From assembly GCA_002733505.1 (NCBI GenBank), contig NVVW01000011.1:1-64000 (forward strand): a DNA stretch of 64,000 nt. Direction: 5' to 3'. Positions 6,174 through 15,005 of this stretch are shown piece by piece. Position 1 is the stretch's first letter. Every line of letters begins with the position of its first letter. Below the pieces are notes generated by a model. The model saw only the letters and a list, made by a program, of their open reading frames with translations, was not told the DNA's origin and made no database searches. A program made the position numbers and the translations under genes. This stretch comes from Methylophaga sp. GTDB taxonomy: Bacteria > Pseudomonadota > Gammaproteobacteria > Nitrosococcales > Methylophagaceae.

Positions 6174-7130
6174 TCAAGTGTTTTTATTCCTTGCAAAGAC
6201 ATCCGCTATTTTTTTCAATTGCTCATCCATCGTGATCACAGGCTTCCAATCTAATAGATCTCGTGCCTTTGAGCTATCCACTTGCAACGAGCCAAATAAC
6301 CGATTAGCTACATCTTCTTTTCCTAGCAGCTTTGCAAAAAAGCGCATTAACCCTACAGGAACAGGCAGTAAAAAAATCTTTTTCCCGAAGGCTTTAGCCA
6401 CTTGTTGCAATAACTCGGTTGTTGAAACATCTTCACCATCAGAAATTAAAAACACCTCATTGGCGGCTTTGGGATGTTCTATACAGTGAATAATAAAGCT
6501 CACCAAATTATCTAAAGCCACTAAAGAACGTTTATTGTGAATAGAGCCAAAAGGTAATGGTATGCCTTTATTAACCCATTGCATCATGGATAAAAAGTTA
6601 GCCCTAACACCGACGCCATAAACTAACGGTGAGCGAATAATGACCACCTCCATATTTGTTTCTTCAGCTAACTTTAATAGCCCTTGTTCGGCTTCGTACT
6701 TAGACAATCCATAGGGATCCGTTGGAACATGAATATCATTTGGTGAGAATTTTAATCCATTATTCGTGTCTTCTCCATTTACTTTAATCGAACTAATAAA
6801 CACAAACCGTTTAACACCCGCATCAATCGCTTGGCGGGCTAGATTCAATGTGGCAGCAGTATTTACTTTTCTAAATTCTGTTAAGGAACCACTCGTATGC
6901 TCCGTCATCACATGCACTCGCGCCGCAAGATGAATCACTACATCCAGATTCTGTAATGCTGAGTGCCAGTCAGTATTTTCTGATAAATTTCCCACTTTAA
7001 ATATATGGGCATTAGGATGAAAAACAATACCATCTTGTCTAGCACAAGCACGAACATCATGACCTGTAATAATTAGATTTTTAACAACTTCTTGACCTAC
7101 AAAACCCGTTGCTCCTGTAACTAAAATCAC
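6174..7130 (-). CDS. SDR-family NDP-sugar 4-reductase/epimerase, WbpV-like
   Basis: A 318-residue extended short-chain dehydrogenase. It has the NAD(P)-binding MILVTGATGFVGQEVVKNL, the catalytic Ser in FISSIKVNGE and YGLSKYEAEQ with the Tyr and Lys. Similarity to WbpV/FnlD/WreQ-type proteins suggests reduction of UDP-4-keto-6-deoxy-GlcNAc to UDP-D-QuiNAc, using the product of the WbpM-like dehydratase at 25873-27783. A UDP-hexose 4-epimerase role is the alternative. It is the last gene of the uninterrupted polysaccharide operon. Confidence 0.8.
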   Translation of the reverse strand: MILVTGATGFVGQEVVKNLIITGHDVRACARQDGIVFHPNAHIFKVGNLSENTDWHSALQNLDVVIHLAARVHVMTEHTSGSLTEFRKVNTAATLNLARQAIDAGVKRFVFISSIKVNGEDTNNGLKFSPNDIHVPTDPYGLSKYEAEQGLLKLAEETNMEVVIIRSPLVYGVGVRANFLSMMQWVNKGIPLPFGSIHNKRSLVALDNLVSFIIHCIEHPKAANEVFLISDGEDVSTTELLQQVAKAFGKKIFLLPVPVGLMRFFAKLLGKEDVANRLFGSLQVDSSKARDLLDWKPVITMDEQLKKIADVFARNKNT

Positions 7131-7148
7131 TTGTTAACGCCCCAAAGC

Positions 7149-8276
7149 TTACTTCTTTGACCAAACAGTTCTATTTATATAGTCAGTGTAACTGAGTACA
7201 ACTCTAACCACTTGTTTAGAAACCGCTCCACCTTGATAGTCTTTAACCACCCCCATTATTCTATTTTCACGTTGATGCTGGCTTGTGATGACTTTTACTG
7301 ATTCCAAAACTCTTTCCGCTTTGAGCCCACTCATGATTAATATTCCTTCATCCATGCCTTCTGGGCGCTCATGAGCATTACGAATAGTAATTGCCGGCAA
7401 ATTTAATAACGAGGCTTCTTCAGTAATCGTACCACTATCAGATAAAATACAAAAAGCCGACATTTGCAGCTTAATATAATCCAATAGCCCAAAAGGTTTC
7501 ACAAAGCGAATTAGTGGGTGTTCAGTATGAGAATCTAATGCTTCTAATTTTTTCTTGGTTCTCGGATGTGTAGATACAATGATTGGGTATTGGTAGGTAT
7601 CGGCAAGCACTCTCAGCGTTTCAATCAAATCTACCAAGTTTTCTTGAGTGTCTACATTTTCTTCCCTGTGTGCACTCACTATGAAAAACTTATCTTGCTC
7701 AAGCCCTTCTGTAGCTAAAATATCAGAGGCTTCAATTCGAGGCATGTAATAATTTAATACCTCTTGCATATGTGATCCCGTTTTAATAATAGTTTCTGGA
7801 CGAATTCCCTCAGCCACCAAGTAATCTCGCGCATGCTCAGTCAACACCATATTAATATCACTTAAATGATCCAACACCTTTCGGTTTAGTTCTTCGGGCA
7901 CACGTTGATCGAAACATCGATTACCCGCTTCCATGTGAAAAATAGGGATCTTATGTCTTTTAGCAGCTATCACTGCCAAACAAGTATTAGTGTCACCATA
8001 TAAAAGTAGAGCATCGGGCTTTTCTAATTCAAAAATATCGTCTGCTTTTGAAATGATATCTGCAATCGTTTTCGCTGCTGTCTCACCTACCACATTCAAA
8101 AAATGATCAGGTTTACGAATATCCAAATCATCAAAAAACACTTGGTTCAGTTCATAATCATAATTTTGGCCTGAATGAACCAATATATGATTGACCTGCT
8201 TGTCTAACTCAGCGATCACTCTACTCATCTTAATCAGCTCTGGGCGTGTACCAACCAATGTCATCACTTTAAGCAT
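7149..8276 (-). CDS. UDP-HexNAc 2-epimerase (WecB/FnlC-like)
   Basis: A 375-residue protein of the non-hydrolysing UDP-GlcNAc 2-epimerase family: MTLVGTRPELIKMSRVI at the start, HSGQNYDYELNQVFFDDL, HMEAGNRCFDQRVPEELNR, VSAHREENVD and LSDSGTITEEA. Next to an FnlA-like dehydratase and an RmlD-like reductase it corresponds to FnlC/WbjD/WvaD-type enzymes, which make the final C-2 epimerisation to UDP-L-FucNAc or UDP-L-QuiNAc. It overlaps the upstream gene by 8 bp. Confidence 0.85.
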   Translation of the reverse strand: MLKVMTLVGTRPELIKMSRVIAELDKQVNHILVHSGQNYDYELNQVFFDDLDIRKPDHFLNVVGETAAKTIADIISKADDIFELEKPDALLLYGDTNTCLAVIAAKRHKIPIFHMEAGNRCFDQRVPEELNRKVLDHLSDINMVLTEHARDYLVAEGIRPETIIKTGSHMQEVLNYYMPRIEASDILATEGLEQDKFFIVSAHREENVDTQENLVDLIETLRVLADTYQYPIIVSTHPRTKKKLEALDSHTEHPLIRFVKPFGLLDYIKLQMSAFCILSDSGTITEEASLLNLPAITIRNAHERPEGMDEGILIMSGLKAERVLESVKVITSQHQRENRIMGVVKDYQGGAVSKQVVRVVLSYTDYINRTVWSKK

Positions 8277-9279
8277 TAAGTGTCTCCTGAATATAATCCA
8301 GTTTCAACAATAAAGATTTAACGTCTTCGACACTCAATCGTTCTGTATTGTGAGAAGTGTAATCATCAACTTCAGCGATATGCATTTCACCTTCAACAAA
8401 ATATTTTTTATAATTCAAATCACGGTTATCTGCCGGAATACGATAATAGCGTCCCATATCTTCAGCTTTAGCCATTTCCTCTCGTGAGATTAAAGATTCA
8501 TAGAGCTTTTCACCATGGCGTGTTCCAATCACCTTGACTGAACTATCACTACCGTATAATTCTTTCAAAGCTTGAGCTAAATTAGTTAAAGTCGACGCAG
8601 GTGCTTTTTGTACAAAAATATCACCTTGCTCAGCATGTTCAAAAGCGTGTAGCACTAAATCTACTGAATCTTCCAATGACATCAAGAACCGAGTCATATT
8701 GGGATCTGTCACTGTCAAGGCTTCCTTCGCTTTCATTTGATTAACAAATAGCGGAATGACTGATCCTCTAGAAGCCATTACATTGCCATAACGAGTACAA
8801 CATACCACCGGACCTGTTTCTGGAATAGCTCGTGATTTGGCCACCACTACTTTTTCTGCCATCGCTTTTGATATACCCATGGCATTTATCGGATATACCG
8901 CCTTATCGGTACTCAATACAATGACTCTTTTAGCACCATTTGCTATGGCTGCATTTAAAACATTCTCGGTTCCGATCACATTTGTTTTTACCGCCTCCAT
9001 GGGATAAAATTCACAGGAAGGAACCTGTTTCAGCGCAGCCGCGTGAAAAACATAATCCACACCAATCATCGCCTGAGAAACACTGTCATAATCTCGTACA
9101 TCACCAATATAAAACTTCACTTTATCGTTAGCGAGTTCGATACGCATGTCTTCCTGTTTCTTTTCATCGCGACTAAAAACACGAATTTCTTTTACATTAG
9201 TGTCTAAAAACCGTTTTAAAACCGTATGGCCAAATGAACCTGTACCACCGGTAATCATTAACACTTTATTATCAAACAT
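8269..9279 (-). CDS. UDP-GlcNAc 4,6-dehydratase/5-epimerase (FnlA/CapE/WbjB-like)
   Basis: A 336-residue SDR: NAD-binding VLMITGGTGSFGHTVLKRFL, HAAALKQVPSCEFYP, STDKAVYPINAMGISKAMAE. The usual catalytic Tyr is replaced by Met (AMGISK), a hallmark of the inverting dehydratases of the FlaA1/WbjB/CapE group. It probably converts UDP-GlcNAc to UDP-2-acetamido-2,6-dideoxy-L-arabino-hexos-4-ulose and its C-3/C-5 epimers, the first step towards UDP-L-FucNAc, L-RhaNAc or L-QuiNAc. It overlaps neighbours on both sides by 8 bp. Confidence 0.85.
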   Translation of the reverse strand: MFDNKVLMITGGTGSFGHTVLKRFLDTNVKEIRVFSRDEKKQEDMRIELANDKVKFYIGDVRDYDSVSQAMIGVDYVFHAAALKQVPSCEFYPMEAVKTNVIGTENVLNAAIANGAKRVIVLSTDKAVYPINAMGISKAMAEKVVVAKSRAIPETGPVVCCTRYGNVMASRGSVIPLFVNQMKAKEALTVTDPNMTRFLMSLEDSVDLVLHAFEHAEQGDIFVQKAPASTLTNLAQALKELYGSDSSVKVIGTRHGEKLYESLISREEMAKAEDMGRYYRIPADNRDLNYKKYFVEGEMHIAEVDDYTSHNTERLSVEDVKSLLLKLDYIQETLNA

Positions 9280-10153
9280 GGCTTGCTCTATTCCTTAAAT
9301 GTTCTTGATACATTTTTTCGATTAACTCGGGCCAGTTTGGCGGTTCATAACCAGTTATTTCCTGAAATCTACTTGAGTCCAAAGAGCGATCTATCTGTAT
9401 TTTTTCATCGACCTCAATTTCAACATTCTTGCCATACACTTTGGCAATTAAATTTAGTAAGGTATATTTATCTATCGGATCAACAGACACATGATACAGC
9501 CCCTGTAGATTAGTGCTAGGAATAACATAGTCTTTAATTACATCTGCCAATTCTATCGTAGGCAAACCAGAAAAGATGGCTTTTTTATAGCCTTTAACAA
9601 TATCTGTCTGTGATAAAAACCAATCGACAAGTGAAGTTTGACTGTTAAGCTCATGACCGATAATAGATGTACGTAATGTTACTGCATGAGATAAATCATG
9701 CAACTCTCCTATGTATTTCGATTTCCCATATAAATCCTCGGCATCAGAAATATCATCTTCGGTATACATCCCTTTGCGACCATTAAAAACACAATCGGTA
9801 CTGACCTGAATCAATCTGGCATTTATTAGAGAGCAAAGATATGCCAACCTGTGAGGCAACATTGCATTAATGGGTAGTGTAGAAAGAGGATCTTTAGCAT
9901 AAGCAAGCTGTTTGATTAAACCAACGCAATTAATAACAACATCCGGCTGTATACGATCGAAAACAGATACCAAAGCATCATGATCTGACACATCAATATT
10001 GTTAAGTAAAAATGCATGTGATTGTTCTGGGAAAAAAGTAAGGTTGCTTGCATTACGCAATGTGCCCCATGCTTGATATCGGGCATCATTCGAGAACTGT
10101 TTGAACACAACGCTTCCGAGCATACCGGTCACACCTAGAACTAAAATATTCAC
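9272..10153 (-). CDS. RmlD-like NDP-4-keto-sugar reductase
   Basis: A 293-residue SDR with MNILVLGVTGMLGSVVFKQF, VINCVGLIKQ, QVSTDCVFNGRKGMYTEDD and LYGKSKYIGE (Tyr-Lys pair). It is shorter than CapF/WbjC, which carry a C-terminal cupin domain, and instead resembles WbvR-type reductases. That favours a 4-keto reduction leading through UDP-L-RhaNAc to UDP-L-QuiNAc with its two neighbours. An L-FucNAc route is the alternative. The assignment to one sugar is inference. Confidence 0.75.
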   Translation of the reverse strand: MNILVLGVTGMLGSVVFKQFSNDARYQAWGTLRNASNLTFFPEQSHAFLLNNIDVSDHDALVSVFDRIQPDVVINCVGLIKQLAYAKDPLSTLPINAMLPHRLAYLCSLINARLIQVSTDCVFNGRKGMYTEDDISDAEDLYGKSKYIGELHDLSHAVTLRTSIIGHELNSQTSLVDWFLSQTDIVKGYKKAIFSGLPTIELADVIKDYVIPSTNLQGLYHVSVDPIDKYTLLNLIAKVYGKNVEIEVDEKIQIDRSLDSSRFQEITGYEPPNWPELIEKMYQEHLRNRASHV

Positions 10154-10158
10154 TTAAG

Positions 10159-11403
10159 TCACCTTTTTTTACCTATTCTTTTCTCAATAATTTCCACAAG
10201 CTTTTTACACTGTCGTTCAATTTCAAAATGCTCCAAAAAATATCTTCTGCCGTTTTCCCCTAAAATACCGCGATCTTCTTGACTCATTTTAAACATCTGG
10301 ACAATTCTTTCAACCAAGCCATTAACATCCCCTGCCGCGCACGTTAAACCGGCATTAGCTTCATTTATTATTCTGGCTGCCTCACCATCTATACTGGCAA
10401 TGATAGGTCGACCTGCACTCATGTAAGCCTGAACTTTACTCGGGATTGTGTATGAAAAAACCTTATCAGACTTCAATGATACCAATAATGCTTGTGCGCT
10501 AGAAAAAATTGAAGGCATAACATTTATTGGGAATGCTCCAGTAAATACTACATTTTTAAGATGCAATCTTGCCACTTCCTGCTGAGCCCACTCCAACATA
10601 CTGCCCTTGCCAACAAATACAATTTTAATACTAGGTCTACTTCTCAATTTCACCGCAACAGAAATTAATGTTTCAATAGATTGAGCCTTACCAATATTGC
10701 CTGCAAACACTATACAAAAATTTACTTCTAATAACTTTTTCAGTTCTTCAGACAATACATTATCACCATCAATGTCTAGAATAGCATTTTTCATATCATG
10801 AATTGCATTAGGGAAATACTGTATTTTGTCTTGTTTAGCCAACACCTCAATTGGTTTAATAAATGCCTGTGACTGGACTAGCAACGTATCAGAACATGCA
10901 TAAATCCCTTTAACCAAATAGCTAATTAGTTTTAATGCGATCTTGTTTTTAATGAAGCCCGTAGCTGAAAGACTTTCAGGCCAAAGATCTTGTACCCAAA
11001 TAACCAAATGTGTTTTTAATTTCCATCTTAAATAAATAGCTGGGATAGCCGCAGTGATTGGTGAAGGAGAAAATACTAAAATAGCATCATAATGTTCATT
11101 CTTTACCGCAGGTGGAAAAAAACGAAAACCATTCCAAATAAAAGACCCATAATTTAAAAGTAAATCTTTTGCATCACCCGTTCTCCTTGGACATAAAGGC
11201 GCGCGAAACACAGAGGCTTTTTTAGCAAACAATTCCTGTTTTGTACCATGTTGAGAGTACCCATCAAACAGTTGCCCGTCAGGATAATTTGGCTTACCTG
11301 TTAGCACCTTAATCGTATGACCCTGTGATACTAATGTTTCAACTAAATCATTAATGATAAAAAACTCAGGCCAAAAATACTGCGTAACAATCAATACTTT
11401 CAT
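10159..11403 (-). CDS. Glycosyltransferase family 4, WbuB-like
   Basis: A 414-residue GT-B glycosyltransferase. The N-terminal MKVLIVTQYFWPEFFIINDL and LTGKPNYPDGQLF are typical of WbuB-like enzymes. The C-terminal half has FAGNIGKAQS, FVGKGSML and the PSKVQAYMSAGRPIIASIDGE donor-binding loop with the following E. WbuB-type enzymes transfer L-FucNAc or L-QuiNAc-like residues, which matches the three sugar-nucleotide genes downstream. It acts on the cytoplasmic face of the inner membrane. Confidence 0.85.
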   Translation of the reverse strand: MKVLIVTQYFWPEFFIINDLVETLVSQGHTIKVLTGKPNYPDGQLFDGYSQHGTKQELFAKKASVFRAPLCPRRTGDAKDLLLNYGSFIWNGFRFFPPAVKNEHYDAILVFSPSPITAAIPAIYLRWKLKTHLVIWVQDLWPESLSATGFIKNKIALKLISYLVKGIYACSDTLLVQSQAFIKPIEVLAKQDKIQYFPNAIHDMKNAILDIDGDNVLSEELKKLLEVNFCIVFAGNIGKAQSIETLISVAVKLRSRPSIKIVFVGKGSMLEWAQQEVARLHLKNVVFTGAFPINVMPSIFSSAQALLVSLKSDKVFSYTIPSKVQAYMSAGRPIIASIDGEAARIINEANAGLTCAAGDVNGLVERIVQMFKMSQEDRGILGENGRRYFLEHFEIERQCKKLVEIIEKRIGKKR

Positions 11404-11415
11404 TTATCCTCAGTC

Positions 11416-12561
11416 CTATCGCCGTTCAACGACTGAAGGTTTTTCTTTAGAACCGTCTAACAACCACTCACAAACATTCAATGCAGTTATCCCTATATTA
11501 ATCCAAGAATATTTAGCAATGACAAGTTGTCGACCTCGCTTCCCCATTATTCTTAATTCATCATAATCAAGAGACATCGCTTCAACTAACGCTTTCGATA
11601 TCCCGCCCACACTAGGTTTAACCCACCAACCACACTTATAATCTACTAAATCTTTCCATGGAGCTGCAGTCGTAGTTATAACGGGCACTTCATTAACTAA
11701 AGCTTCTGCAACTACAAGCCCAAAATTCTCGGAATGCGTTGGCAGTATAAAGATATCAGCGCCATCGAAGCAAACTTGCTTGCTTACCCCTGTAACGAAC
11801 CCAATAAATTCAATGCCTTCTACTCCACGGTTACGTATTAATCTACCCAGAGATTCACGATACCTGCTATCACCACTACCTGCAATAATAATTCTCCATT
11901 CATCTTTCCTTACAATAGACCACGATTCAATCAAATCTTCCAATCCTTTCTTGGGATGAATACGAGATAAATAGAGAATTTTATTGGTTCTTTTCTTAGG
12001 TGAAGCAACGACTGTATCCGTCACATCAATACCGTTTGGAATCACTGCAATATACTGCTTATAACCTAATTGTCGAATAGAGTTTTTTTCACTCTTAGCC
12101 GTAGCAATAAATAATGATACTGTCCGTAAAACTAAACCTTGATAAGTTCTTAGTGCGATCCACTTTTTAAAAAAATTATACTTTAAAGCCACCGCTTCCA
12201 TGCATCCATGCGGTGAAAGAATCAAGGGTAAATCATTCATTTTTGAAACAGCAGCAGCCATAGCTAAAACTGGATTCCACATCCCATGGATATGGATCAA
12301 ATCAATCTTATCTTCATAACATAAGTTCTTAATAAAATAGTAATATGAAATATATTTTGAAATACTACGCTTATTAGGGATTAATTGTATTCTAATACTT
12401 CCTATTCCATTTACCCGTCTAGGTATAGAGGTTCCTCCTAAAGATATAAGTGTTACATGACAGCCTGCATGCGCAATATACTCGGCATACCGCAAAGCTG
12501 CAAGCCCTTCTCCTCCTGATGTTACGGATGTATCTGCTACAATATGAAGTTGATGTTGCAT
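11416..12561 (-). CDS. Glycosyltransferase family 4
   Basis: A 381-residue GT-B glycosyltransferase: N-terminal glycine-rich SVTSGGEGLAALRYAEYIA, then HIHGMWNPVLAMAA, LSPHGCMEAVALKYN, IPNGIDV, YLSRIHPKKGLEDLIESW, IAGSGD and the THSENFGLVVAEALVNEVPV EX7E-type motif. Acceptor and donor are unknown. It lies between the Wzy-like polymerase gene and the WbuB-like gene in the same operon. Confidence 0.85.
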   Translation of the reverse strand: MQHQLHIVADTSVTSGGEGLAALRYAEYIAHAGCHVTLISLGGTSIPRRVNGIGSIRIQLIPNKRSISKYISYYYFIKNLCYEDKIDLIHIHGMWNPVLAMAAAVSKMNDLPLILSPHGCMEAVALKYNFFKKWIALRTYQGLVLRTVSLFIATAKSEKNSIRQLGYKQYIAVIPNGIDVTDTVVASPKKRTNKILYLSRIHPKKGLEDLIESWSIVRKDEWRIIIAGSGDSRYRESLGRLIRNRGVEGIEFIGFVTGVSKQVCFDGADIFILPTHSENFGLVVAEALVNEVPVITTTAAPWKDLVDYKCGWWVKPSVGGISKALVEAMSLDYDELRIMGKRGRQLVIAKYSWINIGITALNVCEWLLDGSKEKPSVVERR

Positions 12562-12570
12562 ATATCCCCA

Positions 12571-13908
12571 CTATTTGATTGAATCATTCTTTTCGACCTT
12601 TAACAATACCGATCTCCACAAAGCTAAACAAGGACTTAAAACGATGGCTATAAATACCCATACAGGAAACACTTGATAGCGCATTGAAACACCAGTTGTG
12701 ACACAGAATATCAACGCCGTAAGTGCATAGGCACTCGCAGCATCTTTTTTAATCCAATAAACCTTGCTCGCCCAAAAAATAAATACCCAACCAAGCCATA
12801 TGACTGCAAGGAGACCTAGCCAACCAGTATCATCAAATAAAACTAAAATACCAGAATCACGATAACCTCCTTTAAATCGCCCCTCTATTGCAATATTTAC
12901 TGATTTATCTGATTTATCTGATTTATCTGATTTATCTGATTTATCTGATTTTATATATTGAACAATATCTAAAGGTGCATTTAATATTCTTTCGCCCACT
13001 ATAGCAACAGAGTTCCATCCATTTTTTGTAATAATATCTGATCTAGTGACCATAAAATTTGACATACTATTTACTGCAACAAAAGTGAATATCAATATAA
13101 GCACCGGCGTTAACAGGCGAAGTAACCGCTGTCCTCGTATTAAAGGTAATGGAAGGATTAACGTTAAAATCAATAAATAAATAAAACTACGAGATCCAGA
13201 TAAATAAAGACTACCTGATACTATTGCTATACCTAGTAATATAGATTTTTTACACAATGATTTATCATTATTGTGGAACAGGAAAGACAACCCTAATATC
13301 ACTATTGCACACCACATTCCAAGCAAATTAGGGTTAAATAGAAATGAACTTGCACGGTATAATACTTGACCATCAAACTCACTACGCGCCCAAGATAGCT
13401 GAAAAAACACTTCGTAAAAAGCAATTAATAATGAAACTGAAGCAATAACATTAAGTATGTATAACTGACGCGGCCTCACATTCAACTTTTCCGAATCAAC
13501 TTTCAAGCCTACGTACATCAACCATAACAACATTAACATGGCTACAATGCTAAAAAAGTTTTGAATTTGCAATGCAGTTTTTAATGTCGGATGAATAACG
13601 AAGCCTATAAAAGCTAAGCTCATTACTATTACAAAATAAATATCAACCTTTCGGTCACTAAAAGCTTGCTTATACAAGCGTACGATAAGTTGTGACAAAA
13701 TAAGTAGTATAAATATAATACCCGTTAGTCTTACAACAAGATCGCCACTACCAGTATGCATCATTACTAGGTCTGAATATGAACCTAGTGAAAAAATTGA
13801 ATAAAAAAAGTGAAATGTAGCATAACAAAAAACTCCTATAAGGCATTTTGTGGTGCTCTCATTCCATACAAAATATAATATAAAACTAGCCAAAACTATA
13901 TTAATCAC
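12571..13908 (-). CDS. Wzy-like O-antigen polymerase, polytopic membrane protein
   Basis: A 445-residue protein that is almost all hydrophobic segments (about ten predicted helices), with the layout of Wzy or O-antigen ligase family proteins. A loop around residues 320-335 carries the tandem tripeptide SDKSDKSDKSDKSDKS, encoded by a 9-bp DNA repeat at 12901-12951. Following it is the large loop GRFKGGYRDSGILVLFDD, where Wzy/WaaL proteins often have functional residues. It overlaps the WbsX-like gene by 4 bp. It probably polymerises repeat units in the periplasm. WaaL activity is the alternative. Confidence 0.75.
   Translation of the reverse strand: MINIVLASFILYFVWNESTTKCLIGVFCYATFHFFYSIFSLGSYSDLVMMHTGSGDLVVRLTGIIFILLILSQLIVRLYKQAFSDRKVDIYFVIVMSLAFIGFVIHPTLKTALQIQNFFSIVAMLMLLWLMYVGLKVDSEKLNVRPRQLYILNVIASVSLLIAFYEVFFQLSWARSEFDGQVLYRASSFLFNPNLLGMWCAIVILGLSFLFHNNDKSLCKKSILLGIAIVSGSLYLSGSRSFIYLLILTLILPLPLIRGQRLLRLLTPVLILIFTFVAVNSMSNFMVTRSDIITKNGWNSVAIVGERILNAPLDIVQYIKSDKSDKSDKSDKSDKSVNIAIEGRFKGGYRDSGILVLFDDTGWLGLLAVIWLGWVFIFWASKVYWIKKDAASAYALTALIFCVTTGVSMRYQVFPVWVFIAIVLSPCLALWRSVLLKVEKNDSIK
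12901..12951. repeat. 9-bp tandem repeat inside the wzy-like gene
   Basis: TGATTTATC is repeated five times head to tail plus a partial unit. It encodes (SDK)n on the minus strand. Because the unit is a multiple of three, copy number changes alter loop length without a frameshift. Confidence 0.9.
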
Positions 13909-14972
13909 GAAATACCATCAAACATTGTTTTAAATAGTTTTAAAATATCATTTCCATAAATGCTATCCGGCTCCATCAAATTACCCTCAGCCCACTCATT
14001 CCAAGACTTTATAATGACTAGAGGAATAGCATGTTTTTGAGACTGTAGCTGTTTTTTTATGCCTTTTTGATGAGCACTAAAACTTTCCATATCGAACCCT
14101 TTTAAAATAGTCCCTCTTTCTCCATGTCTTGCTGTCGTATCCCACCCAGTATATATAACCGGTATCTCATCTTGCTTGCCCATCTCAGCACTATATTTTT
14201 CAGACATTAACTTAGAATAATCGTAAACTACAGGGCCAATAAAGTTCAGACCAATACGTTTGATTAGTTGCTCTTTTATAAAGGAGATAGGGTGTCTTTG
14301 CCTTCTTGCATAAAAATACTTCCCTGAATTTAAAAAACGGTCAAATAATCCTAAATAACTTGATTTGACAGTGGTATTCTCAGCAATAAAATATATTCCA
14401 GCCAAGCCGCATTTTAAGGCTGCATCTCGAAATATTTTAATAAAACATTCTAAATCCGGAACTTCAGATGGATTAAAAACACCAAAAATGGGTCTACCAT
14501 CAATTTTGATATAATTGTTACTCAGAAAATGAGGCAAACACTCATTGAAATACTCTAGATAATCTTCTTTCCCTAAGTACTGCTGCTCTTTCAAGCGTAA
14601 GCCGATTTTTTTATTATACCAAGAATGATTTGCCCACATAAAACAATAATCAAAGTCCAAATTTTCTTTAAGTATTATCTTGGCAGGTTTATCCAAAAGC
14701 CTCTCGCCAGACCCGAACCAATAATCCCACATAAAAAAGCCTGTAACCCCATGATCAGTGGCAAGCTTACTTTGCCATTCAAGCACTTCTCCTGATGTCA
14801 AATCATACTCATAATATGGTGCTACAGGCTTCCTTATAACCTGCCAATCATAAAATTTCTTGGCTGACGACAGGGCTGTCCATTCTGTATATGATTTACC
14901 CCACCACAAATTATTTTCTTCTACTTCATGGAACTGGGGGAGGTAATATGCAAGACTGGTTAATTTTCTCAT
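13905..14972 (-). CDS. WbsX-like protein (GH99-like domain)
   Basis: A 355-residue protein of the WbsX family: LAYYLPQFHEVEENNLWWGK, YTEWT, GVTGFFMWDYWFGSGERLLDKP, CFMWANHSW, GRPIFGVFNP and IKSWNEWAEGN near the end. WbsX proteins occur in O-antigen and other surface polysaccharide clusters and share a fold with GH99 glycosidases. Whether they transfer or cleave sugars is not settled. The neighbours are the Wzy-like gene and a C-methyltransferase. Confidence 0.85.
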   Translation of the reverse strand: MRKLTSLAYYLPQFHEVEENNLWWGKSYTEWTALSSAKKFYDWQVIRKPVAPYYEYDLTSGEVLEWQSKLATDHGVTGFFMWDYWFGSGERLLDKPAKIILKENLDFDYCFMWANHSWYNKKIGLRLKEQQYLGKEDYLEYFNECLPHFLSNNYIKIDGRPIFGVFNPSEVPDLECFIKIFRDAALKCGLAGIYFIAENTTVKSSYLGLFDRFLNSGKYFYARRQRHPISFIKEQLIKRIGLNFIGPVVYDYSKLMSEKYSAEMGKQDEIPVIYTGWDTTARHGERGTILKGFDMESFSAHQKGIKKQLQSQKHAIPLVIIKSWNEWAEGNLMEPDSIYGNDILKLFKTMFDGIS

Positions 14973-15005
14973 TTATTGTTCTTGTAAAGTCTAGTTGAGT
15001 ATTTT

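Noticed and set aside
12901-12951. On/off phase variation of the wzy-like gene by the tandem repeat
   Set aside because: The unit is 9 bp, so copy number changes preserve the frame. Only loop length variation is plausible.
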